This document shows, piece by piece, positions 56,864 through 64,000 of a DNA stretch of 64,000 nt. The DNA comes from Antribacter gilvus. Lineage in GTDB: Bacteria; Actinomycetota; Actinomycetes; Actinomycetales; Cellulomonadaceae. A program made the position numbers and the translations under genes. Each line of letters starts with the position of its first letter. Position 1 is the stretch's first letter. The notes beneath the pieces are model-generated. The model did no database searches, was not told the DNA's origin, and saw nothing but the letters and a program-made list of their open reading frames with translations. Location of the stretch: NCBI RefSeq assembly GCF_003946865.1, contig NZ_QXTH01000012.1, forward strand, positions 81,526 to 145,525, given 5' to 3'.

Positions 56864-58327
56864 TCAGGCGGCCCAGGCCACGTAGGCGTCCGGCCGCACC
56901 AGCAGGGCGGTGCCCTCGCCGTCCGCACGGCGCACGACGACGGCGCCGTCGGCCCACCTCGCGTACTGCGATCCGGGCGTCGGGCGGGCAGGCGACCCCG
57001 GACCGTCGTCGGGCGGCAGGACGTCGGGCGGCAGGACCAGGACGAACCGGCCCGACCGCAACGCCTCGTAGAGGCGCTCGCCCGCGGGCCCCGCGACCAG
57101 GGGGACGTCGGCCGCACGGCGCCCGACCAGCGGGTGCGCACCCCGGGGGCGCCCGTACGCGAGGCCGATGCCCGACACCAGGCCCATCGCCCGGCGTCGT
57201 GCCGGGGCGACGTGGCCCGCCACGCCCGAGATCCCGAGCTCCAGCAGGCGGGAGACCAGCCCGCGCGACCGGGCGGCCCGCACCAGGCCGCCGCTCATCC
57301 GGAGCACCAGGCGGCCGACCGGGTGCCGCTCGGACTGGTAGGAGTCGAGCAACGCCTCGGCATCGGCCACGTCGCCGCGCACCGCCGCGGCCAGCTTCCA
57401 CGACAGGTTCGCCGCGTCCTGGAGGCCCGTGTTCATGCCCTGCCCGCCCGCGGGCGAGTGCACGTGGGCGGCGTCCCCGGCGACGAAGACCCGGCCCACC
57501 CGGTACGACGGCGCCTGCCGTTCGTCCGAGTGGAAGCGCGAGGTCCAGCGCGCATCGATCAGGCCGAGATCGGTACCGAGCGCCTGGCGCATCGTGTCGC
57601 GCACCTCGTCGAGCCCCAGCGGGGTGTCCTCGGCCACGTCGTGGCCCCAGCGCCAGCCGATCACGCGGTGGTAGCCGTCGCCGAAGGGGGCCACGAAGCA
57701 GAACGCGTCGTCCTCGACGGCGACGGTGATCACGTCCGTGGGCGGCTCGGCGAGCCGCACGTCGGCCAGGATCATGGACCGGATCACCGCGCGTCCGGGG
57801 AACGGCAGCCCCACCAGCCGGCGCACCGCGGACCGGTGCCCGTCGCAGCCCACCACGTAGGCGGCGCGCAGGGAGACCGGGCCGTCCGGCGTCGTCCCGT
57901 GCACGACGACGCCCCCGGCGTCCTGTTCGAGGCCCGTCACCTCGGTCTCGTGGCGGAACGCGACGCCGGCCGCGACCGCACGCGCCTCCAGGGCGCGCTC
58001 CACCTCGTACTGCGGGACCACCAGCACGTGGGCGAACCGCGACGGGAGGGTGGCGAGGTCGAGGGACAGGGAACCGAAGAGGCGGAGGGTGCTGAGCGCC
58101 CTCCCCCGGGCCTCCAGGTCGTCGGCGAGGCCGCGCGCGTCGAGCTGCTCCAGGCTGCGGGCGTGCACGGCGAACGCCCGCGACAGGTTGCTGATGCCCG
58201 GCGGTCGGCGGTCGACGAGAGTGACGCGGACGCCCGCCGTCGCGAGATCGCCGGCGAGGAGCAGGCCCGTGGGGCCTGCTCCCACCACGACGACGTCCGC
58301 CTCGGGCTGCTGTGCGTGCTCGCTCAT
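56864..58327 (-). CDS. FAD-dependent aromatic monooxygenase (PHBH/Rox-like)
   Basis: A 487-residue group A flavoprotein monooxygenase that would use NAD(P)H and O2 to hydroxylate an aromatic or polyketide compound. The dinucleotide fold VVVVGAGPTGLLLAGDL, the DG motif YVVGCDGHRSAVRR and the FAD motif VFVAGDAAHVHSPAGGQGMN are intact. A thioredoxin-like C-terminal domain follows. Length fits polyketide hydroxylases and rifampicin monooxygenase-type enzymes. The start at 58327 has GGAGGAGG. It is divergent from a TetR gene with two shared operators, so it is probably induced by the regulator's ligand. Confidence 0.9.
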   Translation of the reverse strand: MSEHAQQPEADVVVVGAGPTGLLLAGDLATAGVRVTLVDRRPPGISNLSRAFAVHARSLEQLDARGLADDLEARGRALSTLRLFGSLSLDLATLPSRFAHVLVVPQYEVERALEARAVAAGVAFRHETEVTGLEQDAGGVVVHGTTPDGPVSLRAAYVVGCDGHRSAVRRLVGLPFPGRAVIRSMILADVRLAEPPTDVITVAVEDDAFCFVAPFGDGYHRVIGWRWGHDVAEDTPLGLDEVRDTMRQALGTDLGLIDARWTSRFHSDERQAPSYRVGRVFVAGDAAHVHSPAGGQGMNTGLQDAANLSWKLAAAVRGDVADAEALLDSYQSERHPVGRLVLRMSGGLVRAARSRGLVSRLLELGISGVAGHVAPARRRAMGLVSGIGLAYGRPRGAHPLVGRRAADVPLVAGPAGERLYEALRSGRFVLVLPPDVLPPDDGPGSPARPTPGSQYARWADGAVVVRRADGEGTALLVRPDAYVAWAA

Positions 58328-58358
58328 CCGGGCCTCCTCCTCGCCCCGCTCCGGGGCA

Positions 58359-58390
58359 TGTCAACAACTGTTGGCCAACACTTGTTGACA
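58359..58390. promoter_or_regulatory. TetR operator 1 (32-bp palindrome) over the monooxygenase -10/start site
   Basis: A 32-base palindrome with one mismatched pair: TGTCAACAA at the left end mirrors TTGTTGACA at the right, centred on TTGGCCAA. It covers the start-site side of the monooxygenase promoter, whose -10 TACGCT is at 58395-58390 and -35 TTGACA at 58419-58414 (minus strand, 18-base spacer). The palindrome is seen; binding by the adjacent TetR is inferred. Confidence 0.8.
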
Positions 58391-58413
58391 GCGTAGGCGC
58401 GGGCGTGCAGGCA

Positions 58414-58445
58414 TGTCAACGCTTGTTGGCCTACAGTTGTTGACA
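58414..58445. promoter_or_regulatory. TetR operator 2 and leaderless tetR promoter
   Basis: A second 32-base copy with the same ends (TGTCAAC...GTTGACA) and core GGCC, less symmetric inside. Its centre is 55 bases from that of operator 1. It contains the -35 of the monooxygenase promoter and, on the plus strand, a TACAGT -10 at 58432-58437 that would place the transcript start on the ATG of the tetR gene. Binding here would block both genes. Confidence 0.75.
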
Positions 58446-59050
58446 TGGATGCCACCGCACCTCCGCCGTCGGCCGCCCCGGCCGCCCCGGCCCGCCGCTC
58501 CGACGCCACCCGGGCCGCGATCCTCGCGGCCGCCCGCGAACGCTTCGCCGCCGACGGCTACGACCGTGCCACCGTGCGTGCCATCGCGCAGGACGCGCGC
58601 ATCGACCCGGCCATGGTGATGCGGTACTTCGGCTCCAAGGAGGGCCTGTTCGCGGCGGCGGTCGACGTCGACCTCCGGCTCGCGGACCTCTCGGACGTCC
58701 CGACCGATGCGCTCGGGAGGACCGTCGTGGTCCACTTCCTCGGCCTGTGGGAGGACGACCACCTGCGGGGCGTGCTCACGGCGCTGCTGCGGGTGGGTGT
58801 CACCCACCCCGCCGGGGCCGTGCGGATGCAGGAGATCTTCGCCGCCCAGGTGCTGCCCGCGGTGCTGCAGGCGGTGCCGGACCCGGCGCAGGCCCCGGCG
58901 CGGGCAGCGCTGATCGCGTCGCAGCTGCTCGGCCTGGCACTCACCCGGCTGGTGCTGCGGTTCGAGCCGGCGGTACGGCTCGAGCGCGAGGAGATCGTGG
59001 ACTGGCTCGCGCCCACCGTGCAGAGGTACCTCACGGCGGAGGCGCCGTAG
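58445..59050 (+). CDS. TetR/AcrR family transcriptional regulator
   Basis: A 201-residue repressor. After an Ala/Pro-rich arm of 20 residues comes the TetR helix-turn-helix (about 21-67): ATRAAILAAARERFAADGY, TVRAIAQDARIDPAMVMRYF and GSKEGLF. The C-terminal ligand domain is of the type with QEIFAAQVLPAVLQ (TetR_C). The ATG overlaps the last base of operator 2 and lacks a ribosome binding site, consistent with a leaderless message and autoregulation. It probably represses the divergent monooxygenase and itself. It converges on the chitinase gene. Confidence 0.92.
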   Translation: MDATAPPPSAAPAAPARRSDATRAAILAAARERFAADGYDRATVRAIAQDARIDPAMVMRYFGSKEGLFAAAVDVDLRLADLSDVPTDALGRTVVVHFLGLWEDDHLRGVLTALLRVGVTHPAGAVRMQEIFAAQVLPAVLQAVPDPAQAPARAALIASQLLGLALTRLVLRFEPAVRLEREEIVDWLAPTVQRYLTAEAP

Positions 59051-59074
59051 CGCCCCCGCCGTGATGGCCCCGGC

Positions 59075-60445
59075 TCAGAAGCCCGCCGTGATCCGCGTGA
59101 ACTCGAACGATGGCTGCGAGATGCCGCTGCACGAGTCCGTGAGCCCGCCGGCGCACTGCCGGTCGCGGTTCACCGACCAGAAGGCCAGCCGCGTCAGACC
59201 GTTGGCACGGGCGTAGTCGCGGATCTGGGTCCAGGCCGCGGTCGTGGTGACCTCCCCCGAGTCCGACAGGCCGTTCATGCCGGAGATGCCCATCCGTGCG
59301 TAGGCCTGGGCGTCGGTCCAGCCGTTGGCGGCCTTGAGCTGCGCCTTGAGTCCTTCGGCCGCGCTGATCGTGGACTGCGCCACGTTCGACGAGCCGAAGT
59401 TGAACGGCATGATCGTGTAGTTGTCGATCGGCACGCGCAGCTCGGCCGCGCGGTTGATGAGCCGCGTCCCCGCGCCCGTGGGCCCGCTCTGCCCGGTGCC
59501 GATCGTGACGGCGATCCTCACGTTCGGGTTGTTCTGCTTGACGATGACGAGCGCCTGCAGGATGCGGTCCTGGACGGTGTAGTTCTCGAACTCGTCGGTG
59601 TTCTCGATGTCGAAGTCCACCACGTTCGGCTGGTGCGCGTTGATGACCTGCTGCACGGCACCGGCGTAGGCGGCCGGGGTGGAGCACGCCGGCCCGAGCT
59701 TGTTGCCGGACCAGCCGCCGAACGAGATCTGCACCTGGCCGCCCGCCGCCTTGATCGCGTTGATCGTTTGCTGGTCGGCGCCTCCGGTGAGCGGCCGGTT
59801 GCCGTCCCACGCGGGGTTGCAGCCGCCGGACGACAAGATGAACGCCATGGTGAACGATCGGACGCCGGTCTGGCTCATGACCGACGTCGCGCTCGGCGGG
59901 TTGCCCCAGCCCAGGTAGAGGTACGGCGAGCCCGGCATCTTCGCCGGGTTGGTGGTGCCACCGCCGGACGGGAGCCTCCAGCGCTGGTTCTCGCCGGCGA
60001 AGCAGTCCCAGATCTGCAGGGGCGTGCCATCGGCGGAGCTGGGCCCGGTCGCATCGAGGCACTTGCCGAGGGCACGCAGCGTGCCGTCCGAGCCCGCCGT
60101 CCAGGCCTGCGCCGGGGTGCCGTTGCAGTCCCAGAGCTGGACGCGGGTGCCGTTGGCGCTGTTGGCCGACGCCACGTCCAGGCACTTGCCGAGCGCGCGG
60201 ATCGTGCCGTCGCCGCGGACGTCCCAGGACTGCGCGCTGGTCCCGTTGCAGGTGTAGAGCTGTACCTGCGTGCCGTTCGCGCTGTTGGCCGCCGCGACGT
60301 CGACGCACTTGCCGCCGTAGCCGGTGATGGCGCCTGTGGCCGCCTGGGCGGGCAGGCTCCCGCCCAGGAGCGCGACGGTGGTCAGGAGTGCCGTGAGCAG
60401 TGCGGTGAGGGCGCCGAGGGTGCGGCGCCGCGGGTGTGAGTGCAT
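59075..60445 (-). CDS. Secreted GH18 chitinase with N-terminal ricin-type (CBM13) lectin domain
   Basis: A 456-residue exported glycosidase. A signal peptide ends near QAA/TGA (residues 36-37). A ricin B beta-trefoil (about 38-158) has three QxW repeats (QSW, QAW, QRW) and paired Cys. A Gly/Thr linker leads to the GH18 barrel (about 170-456) with SFGGW at 241-245 and VVDFDIE at 275-281, where Glu281 is the acid catalyst. It should release oligosaccharides from chitin outside the cell. The start at 60445 follows GGGGGGACG. Endo or exo action cannot be told. Confidence 0.92.
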   Translation of the reverse strand: MHSHPRRRTLGALTALLTALLTTVALLGGSLPAQAATGAITGYGGKCVDVAAANSANGTQVQLYTCNGTSAQSWDVRGDGTIRALGKCLDVASANSANGTRVQLWDCNGTPAQAWTAGSDGTLRALGKCLDATGPSSADGTPLQIWDCFAGENQRWRLPSGGGTTNPAKMPGSPYLYLGWGNPPSATSVMSQTGVRSFTMAFILSSGGCNPAWDGNRPLTGGADQQTINAIKAAGGQVQISFGGWSGNKLGPACSTPAAYAGAVQQVINAHQPNVVDFDIENTDEFENYTVQDRILQALVIVKQNNPNVRIAVTIGTGQSGPTGAGTRLINRAAELRVPIDNYTIMPFNFGSSNVAQSTISAAEGLKAQLKAANGWTDAQAYARMGISGMNGLSDSGEVTTTAAWTQIRDYARANGLTRLAFWSVNRDRQCAGGLTDSCSGISQPSFEFTRITAGF

Positions 60446-60518
60446 GATCGTCCCCCCGTACTTTCAGGCCGGTAAGTAAGGAGAACGTACGGCTGGAGCG
60501 ACGTCCGGCACATCAGGG

Positions 60519-61472
60519 TTATCCCGTAACGGCCCCGGCTTCGGCCGTGCGGAGCGGCATCACGTCGAGGCGTTCGAGGATCATGCCCTCGCGCAGCGCC
60601 CACGGGCAGATCTCCAGGTCCGCGAGCTCGAAGATGTCGAAGCAGGCCTCGGCCACGAGCGCGCCGGGCACCACCTGGTGCGCGCGGCTCGGCGAGACGC
60701 CCGGCAGGTGGGCGAGCTCCGCGGGGGCCATCGCGACGAGCCGCGGTATCGACTCCCGCAAGGCGTCGCGCGTCAGGACGCGCCGCACCAGCACCCCGTC
60801 CGACGACGGCGCCGCACCGCAGATCCGCGCGAGCGACCGGAACGTCTTCGACGTGGCCGTGGCACGGTCCGGCGGGCCGCCGCGGAGGAGGTTGCCGGCG
60901 TCGTGCGCGATCTCGATGCGGATCCGGCGCCGCACGGCTGCCAGGTCGGCGCCGGCGATGGGCTGCTGGAGCTCACGTGCCAGCCGGGCGGCACCCAGAG
61001 GGAGGGACCACGCGACGTCGGGCGCCTCGTCCGCGCCCGCGGCGATCTCGAGCGAGCCGCCGCCGATGTCGAACACGGCGAGGCGGCCCGCCGACCACCC
61101 GAACCAGCGGCGGACCGCCAGGAACGTCAGCCGTGCCTCGTCCTCGCCGCTCAGCACCGACAGGCGCACCCCAGTGCGCTCCTGCACCGTCGCGAGCACC
61201 TCGTCCGAGTTCACGGCGTCCCGGATCGCCGACGTCGCGAAGGCGAGCAGGTCGGCGCAGCCGCGGGCGTCGGCGAGGCGGACGGCCTCGGCGGTGAACG
61301 CGGAGAGGGCGTCGACGCCCGACGCCGACACCGCGCCGCTCTCGTCCAGGTGCTCCGCGAGCCGCAGCGGCTCCTTGTACGAGTGGGCGGGCAGAGGAGC
61401 CGCGCCGCCGTGGGCGTCCACCACGAGCAGGTGCCCGGTGTTGGAGCCGATATCGAGCACCGCCAGTCGCAT
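60519..61472 (-). CDS. Ppx/GppA family phosphatase
   Basis: A 317-residue actin-fold phosphatase acting on polyphosphate or pppGpp. Phosphate loops are [15 protein letters not shown] and [29 protein letters not shown] and [14 protein letters not shown] are also typical. It has only the two core domains, like actinobacterial Ppx1/Ppx2, without the HD domain of E. coli Ppx. Polyphosphatase versus guanosine pentaphosphatase cannot be settled. The start is an ATG at 61472. The chitinase gene follows after 73 bases. Confidence 0.92.
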   Translation of the reverse strand: MRLAVLDIGSNTGHLLVVDAHGGAAPLPAHSYKEPLRLAEHLDESGAVSASGVDALSAFTAEAVRLADARGCADLLAFATSAIRDAVNSDEVLATVQERTGVRLSVLSGEDEARLTFLAVRRWFGWSAGRLAVFDIGGGSLEIAAGADEAPDVAWSLPLGAARLARELQQPIAGADLAAVRRRIRIEIAHDAGNLLRGGPPDRATATSKTFRSLARICGAAPSSDGVLVRRVLTRDALRESIPRLVAMAPAELAHLPGVSPSRAHQVVPGALVAEACFDIFELADLEICPWALREGMILERLDVMPLRTAEAGAVTG

Positions 61473-61525
61473 GGAGGCAACCGTACAAGTCCCGGGGTGG
61501 GTGCGGCGGCGCGTCCGCGACCCGG

Positions 61526-62149
61526 CTAGGTACGCGGCAGCACAGCCTCAGCCGACGCCGGGGCCTCCGCCGGCCACGCCTCGTTCGGTTCCCGCGGGTC
61601 GCCCGGCAGGAGGGTGCCGAACCAGGCGTCGCGTCGTCGGCCCCGCTGCACCCCCTGGCCGCGGATGGTGCCCTCGACCCGGAACCCGAGCTTCCAGGCC
61701 ACGCGCCGCGACGGCCAGTTGCCCACATAGGCGAGCCAGGTGGCCCGCGACAGCTCGAGACCCTCCGGGTCGAAGCCCCAGTCGAGAGCCAGGTGGCAGG
61801 CCGCGGTCACGAGGCCGTGGCCGCGCGCGGCGGGAGCCATCCAGAAGCCGAGCCCGGCGGACCGGACACCCGGAGTCGCGTCCTCGACGTCCAGCCCGAC
61901 CATGCCGAGGACCGGGCCGTCGCACTCCCCCGGTGCGCGGACCGCCCAGGTGAACGACCGCTCTGCGGACCACCCGGGAGCCACCACGCCCTCGAGGAAC
62001 GCCACGGCATCCTGGCGCGCGTACGGGGTCGGCACGGTGTTCCAGGCCTCGATCTGAGGGTCCTGACAGGCCTTCCAGACGTCGTCGACGTCGGCCAGCG
62101 TGGGCACGGACAGACGGACCGTCTCGTTCGCCAGGACGAAGGGCTCCAT
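61526..62149 (-). CDS. GNAT acetyltransferase, RimJ/RimL type
   Basis: A 207-residue acetyltransferase of the RimJ/RimL branch. [25 protein letters not shown] N-terminus ([14 protein letters not shown]) is followed by [19 protein letters not shown], which binds acetyl-CoA, and [21 protein letters not shown]. Targets of this group include ribosomal-protein N-termini, small molecules and antibiotics; the target here is unknown. It lies 53 bases upstream of the Ppx gene and 72 after the AI-2E permease gene. Confidence 0.87.
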   Translation of the reverse strand: MEPFVLANETVRLSVPTLADVDDVWKACQDPQIEAWNTVPTPYARQDAVAFLEGVVAPGWSAERSFTWAVRAPGECDGPVLGMVGLDVEDATPGVRSAGLGFWMAPAARGHGLVTAACHLALDWGFDPEGLELSRATWLAYVGNWPSRRVAWKLGFRVEGTIRGQGVQRGRRRDAWFGTLLPGDPREPNEAWPAEAPASAEAVLPRT

Positions 62150-62221
62150 GGACCCACTCTGCCATACCGAAAGGGGCTGCGACCTGCAGATTTGCGCCAG
62201 CCGAACCCGGGCGACCCGGGG

Positions 62222-63526
62222 TCAGGGCGAGGTGGTGCCGGGAGGTGCGGGTCCGGCGTCGGCCGCCTGCTCCGTGTCGTCCTCCTCGGACTCGATGCGA
62301 CGCAGCGTGCTGTACACCGCCCAGGCCACCGCGATGAGCGGCACAGCGATGACCGCGCCCAGCAGGCCGCTCACCACCGTGCCGGCGGTGACGCCGAGGG
62401 CCACCACGACCGGGTGCAGAGCCACCTGCTTGCCCATGATGAGCGGCGTCAGCACGTGCCCCTCGAGCTGGCCGATGCCCGCGATGCCGATGGTCACGAT
62501 GATCGCGGTGAAGAAGCCGTTTGCCGCCAGCGCCACCACCGCGGCGATGATCATCGCCAGGGGTGCGCCGATGATCGGGATGAACGCACCGATGAACACC
62601 AGCACCGCCAGCGGCGCCGCGAGAGGCACCCCGAGAATCGCGAGGAAGATGCCGGCGAGGAGCCCGTCGGCGAGGGCGACGATCACGGTCCCACGCGCGT
62701 AGCCGGAGAACGTGTACCAGCCGGCGCCCGCGGAGGCCTGCCACCGCGGCCTCTGCCGCGCGGGCATCTGGCCGAGGAACCAGGCCCACATCGACTTGCC
62801 CGACGACACGAAGAACACCGTGCAGAAGATCGACAGCGCCAGGATCGCGAAGCCCTCCGCGAAGGACCCGGCGCTCTGCGCGGCCCGCGAGAGCAGCGAG
62901 TCGGAGTTCTGCTGGATCCAGGTGCGGGCGTCGCCGAGCCACTGCTCCCGCTGGTCCAGGTCGATGTTGAACGGGAGGCCCTCGACCAGCACCACCAGCT
63001 GGTCGATACCGGTGTTGAACTGCTCGGCGAGCCGTTCCCACTGCCCAGCCACCGACGCGACGACGTACGTGAGCAGACCTCCGATGACCACCACGCTCGA
63101 CAGGAGCGCGAGGACCGTGGCGAGGGGCCTCGGCATGATGCGGGAGTAGAAGTCGGCCACGGGGTTGAGGACCGACGTGAACACCAGCGCGAGGAACACC
63201 GCCACGAAGACGAGCTGCACCTGGCTGACACCCCAGAACACGAGGGCGACGCCCGCGGTGACCGCGATCAGGCGCCACGAGTAGCCGGCCGACGTGCGCA
63301 GCCACGCCGGCACCCCGTCCGGCACGGGGGCCGGGAGCGCGAGGGTGGCGACGTGGAGGGGCTTGGTCAGGGTGGCCGGCGCCGCGGATGCGCGAGCACC
63401 GTCCTTGCCGGGCTTCCGTTCCCGGGCGGGCCGGTCAGGTTGCGTGGCTTGGTCGGGTGGGGGCGTGACATGACCGGGCGCGGGCCCGGGCCCGTGCCCG
63501 ACGACGCCCTGCTCGCCTCTCGCCAC
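62222..63526 (-). CDS. AI-2E family transporter (PerM-like permease)
   Basis: A 434-residue membrane protein of the AI-2E exporter superfamily, with about eight helices: a hydrophobic block at about 100-175, a helical extracytoplasmic region, and the conserved end GAFIPIIGAPLAMIIAAVVAL and EGHVLTPLIMGKQVALHPVVVALG. Members export small signals, act as Na/H antiporters or remain unassigned. The GTG at 63526 is chosen because GGAGG lies seven bases upstream; longer frames lack one. About 75 N-terminal and 30 C-terminal residues are hydrophilic. Confidence 0.9.
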   Translation of the reverse strand: MARGEQGVVGHGPGPAPGHVTPPPDQATQPDRPARERKPGKDGARASAAPATLTKPLHVATLALPAPVPDGVPAWLRTSAGYSWRLIAVTAGVALVFWGVSQVQLVFVAVFLALVFTSVLNPVADFYSRIMPRPLATVLALLSSVVVIGGLLTYVVASVAGQWERLAEQFNTGIDQLVVLVEGLPFNIDLDQREQWLGDARTWIQQNSDSLLSRAAQSAGSFAEGFAILALSIFCTVFFVSSGKSMWAWFLGQMPARQRPRWQASAGAGWYTFSGYARGTVIVALADGLLAGIFLAILGVPLAAPLAVLVFIGAFIPIIGAPLAMIIAAVVALAANGFFTAIIVTIGIAGIGQLEGHVLTPLIMGKQVALHPVVVALGVTAGTVVSGLLGAVIAVPLIAVAWAVYSTLRRIESEEDDTEQAADAGPAPPGTTSP

Positions 63527-63783
63527 CAGGCCACCTCCGCAGATCCCGGCCGGGCACCCCGTCCGTGCGCCCAGTCTGCCGCAGGGCCCTCGCGGAGGCA
63601 GGGCGGACGGGCCGCGCGTGCGTTTTCCGCAGACTGTCGCGGGTCCCGCGCCGGGACTCGGGCGGGCGCGGGGTGGGCGCGGGGTGGGCGCGGTCACAAC
63701 CCGGCCGATTCACGTTCGACCCCTCCACCGTGCTATCTTTTTCCACGCACCGGAACGGCGGAAACGCCGCGAGGGTTCCACCT
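63527..63783 (+). promoter_or_regulatory. Region upstream of tRNA-Leu(GAG) with candidate -10
   Basis: This 257-base gap has no convincing gene. On the plus strand TATCTT at 63734-63739 is a good -10 for the tRNA gene, with start near 63746 and a 38-base 5' leader; the -35 (around TTCACG or TTCGAC) is weak. Two adjoining copies of a GGGCGCGGGGT-like unit lie near 63665-63690. Confidence 0.4.
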
Positions 63784-63868
63784 GTCCGGGTGGCGGAATG
63801 GCAGACGCGCTAGCTTGAGGTGCTAGTGCCCTTTATCGGGCGTGGGGGTTCAAGTCCCCCTCCGGACA
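63784..63868 (+). tRNA. tRNA-Leu (anticodon GAG)
   Basis: An 85-base class II tRNA. Acceptor stem GTCCGGG pairs with TCCGGAC (one G-T), the anticodon stem CTAGC/GCTAG encloses TTGAGGT with anticodon GAG, the long variable arm is TGCCCTTTATCGGGCG, and the T arm contains GTTCAAGTC. Discriminator A73 and the long variable arm are the LeuRS identity features. CCA is not encoded. It reads CUC and CUU codons. Confidence 0.97.
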
Positions 63869-63894
63869 CTCGTTGAGACAGCGACACAGAAGGC

Positions 63895-63909
63895 CCCCGA
63901 CCTCCGGGG
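63895..63909 (+). terminator. Small hairpin after tRNA-Leu(GAG)
   Basis: CCCCG and CGGGG pair around ACCTC 26 bases beyond the tRNA 3' end. It may end the tRNA transcript; no T-run follows. Confidence 0.35.
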
Positions 63910-63917
63910 CTATCTAG

Positions 63918-63960
63918 CGGTCCTCGCAACACCCAGAGTTTTTGGGGGTTGCGAGGACCG
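63918..63960. repeat. Long near-perfect inverted repeat downstream of tRNA-Leu(GAG)
   Basis: Arms at 63918-63934 and 63944-63960 match over 16 of 17 positions (CGGTCCTCGCAAC with GTTGCGAGGACCG, mismatch at 63931/63947) around the loop AGAGTTTTT. It is too long for an ordinary terminator and could be a dispersed palindromic (REP-like) element, a small nonautonomous mobile element end, or a bidirectional terminator. The last 40 bases of the window after it show nothing I recognise. Confidence 0.8.
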
Positions 63961-64000
63961 TGTCGTCTTCATCGGACGCAGATCAGCTGCGGGTGCGGTT

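Noticed and set aside
60446..60518. A DasR-type or chitinase direct-repeat operator upstream of the GH18 gene
   Set aside because: Neither the DasR-like TGGTCTAGACCA pattern nor a clear direct repeat is visible in the 73-base gap.

Overview
The window is very GC-rich, gene-dense DNA from an actinobacterium, most likely of the order Micrococcales (Cellulomonadaceae or Promicromonosporaceae-like). The evidence is the complete Pup-proteasome set (arc/mpa, dop, pup, prcB, prcA, pafA), mycothiol synthesis (mshC), an ANTAR response regulator of the PdtaR type, GTG/TTG starts, pervasive ATGA/GTGA stop-start overlaps, and the Trp-associated actinobacterial membrane proteins. No insertion sequence, prophage, integrase or CRISPR array was seen, and no gap between genes exceeds about 260 bases.

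Layout. Bases 1-5000: the 5' end of polA (cut by the window edge), a hotdog thioesterase, a GNAT acetyltransferase, pdtaR, a tRNA with anticodon CAA, and an unrecognised lipoprotein/WXG100-like pair. Bases 5165-36383: a run of genes, every one on the minus strand. Read in the direction of transcription it is site-2 protease, trmI, arc, dop, pup, prcB, prcA, pafA, FKBP lipoprotein, hisF, two ABC exporter halves, hisI, trpE, four small membrane proteins, trpC, trpB, trpA, lgt, gltB, gltD, pyk. As I recall it, this joins two blocks that are also ordered this way in Mycobacterium tuberculosis (hisF to polA, and pafA to mpa/trmI).

Bases 36452-49742: a RecB-family nuclease, a HAD phosphatase, a 2270-residue LPxTG surface protein made mostly of repeats, L-2-hydroxyglutarate oxidase, a PAC2 protein, mshC and uppP. 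Bases 49861-56654: an aldo/keto reductase lacking its active-site His, two small conserved proteins, M20 and M3 peptidases, and an ABC-F ATPase with a short leader ORF. Bases 56864-59050: a divergent FAD-monooxygenase/TetR pair with two long palindromic operators. Bases 59075-63526: a secreted GH18 chitinase with a ricin-type lectin domain, a Ppx/GppA phosphatase, a second GNAT and an AI-2E family permease. The window ends with tRNA-Leu(GAG) and a long hairpin.

How the parts work together. TrpE, TrpC, TrpB and TrpA cover most tryptophan synthesis; trpG, trpD and trpF functions are not in the window. HisF and HisI are histidine enzymes. GltB/GltD make glutamate. Lgt lipidates the lipoproteins, including the FKBP and the unknown one. 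Arc, Dop, Pup, PrcA/B and PafA form a full pupylation-degradation pathway, and the arc promoter region carries a sequence matching the RecA-independent DNA-damage promoter motif read by PafBC. No wholly new system stands out. The best leads are that damage promoter, the modular giant surface protein, the asymmetric ABC exporter, the class-I-shaped tRNA with a Leu anticodon, and the TetR operator pair.
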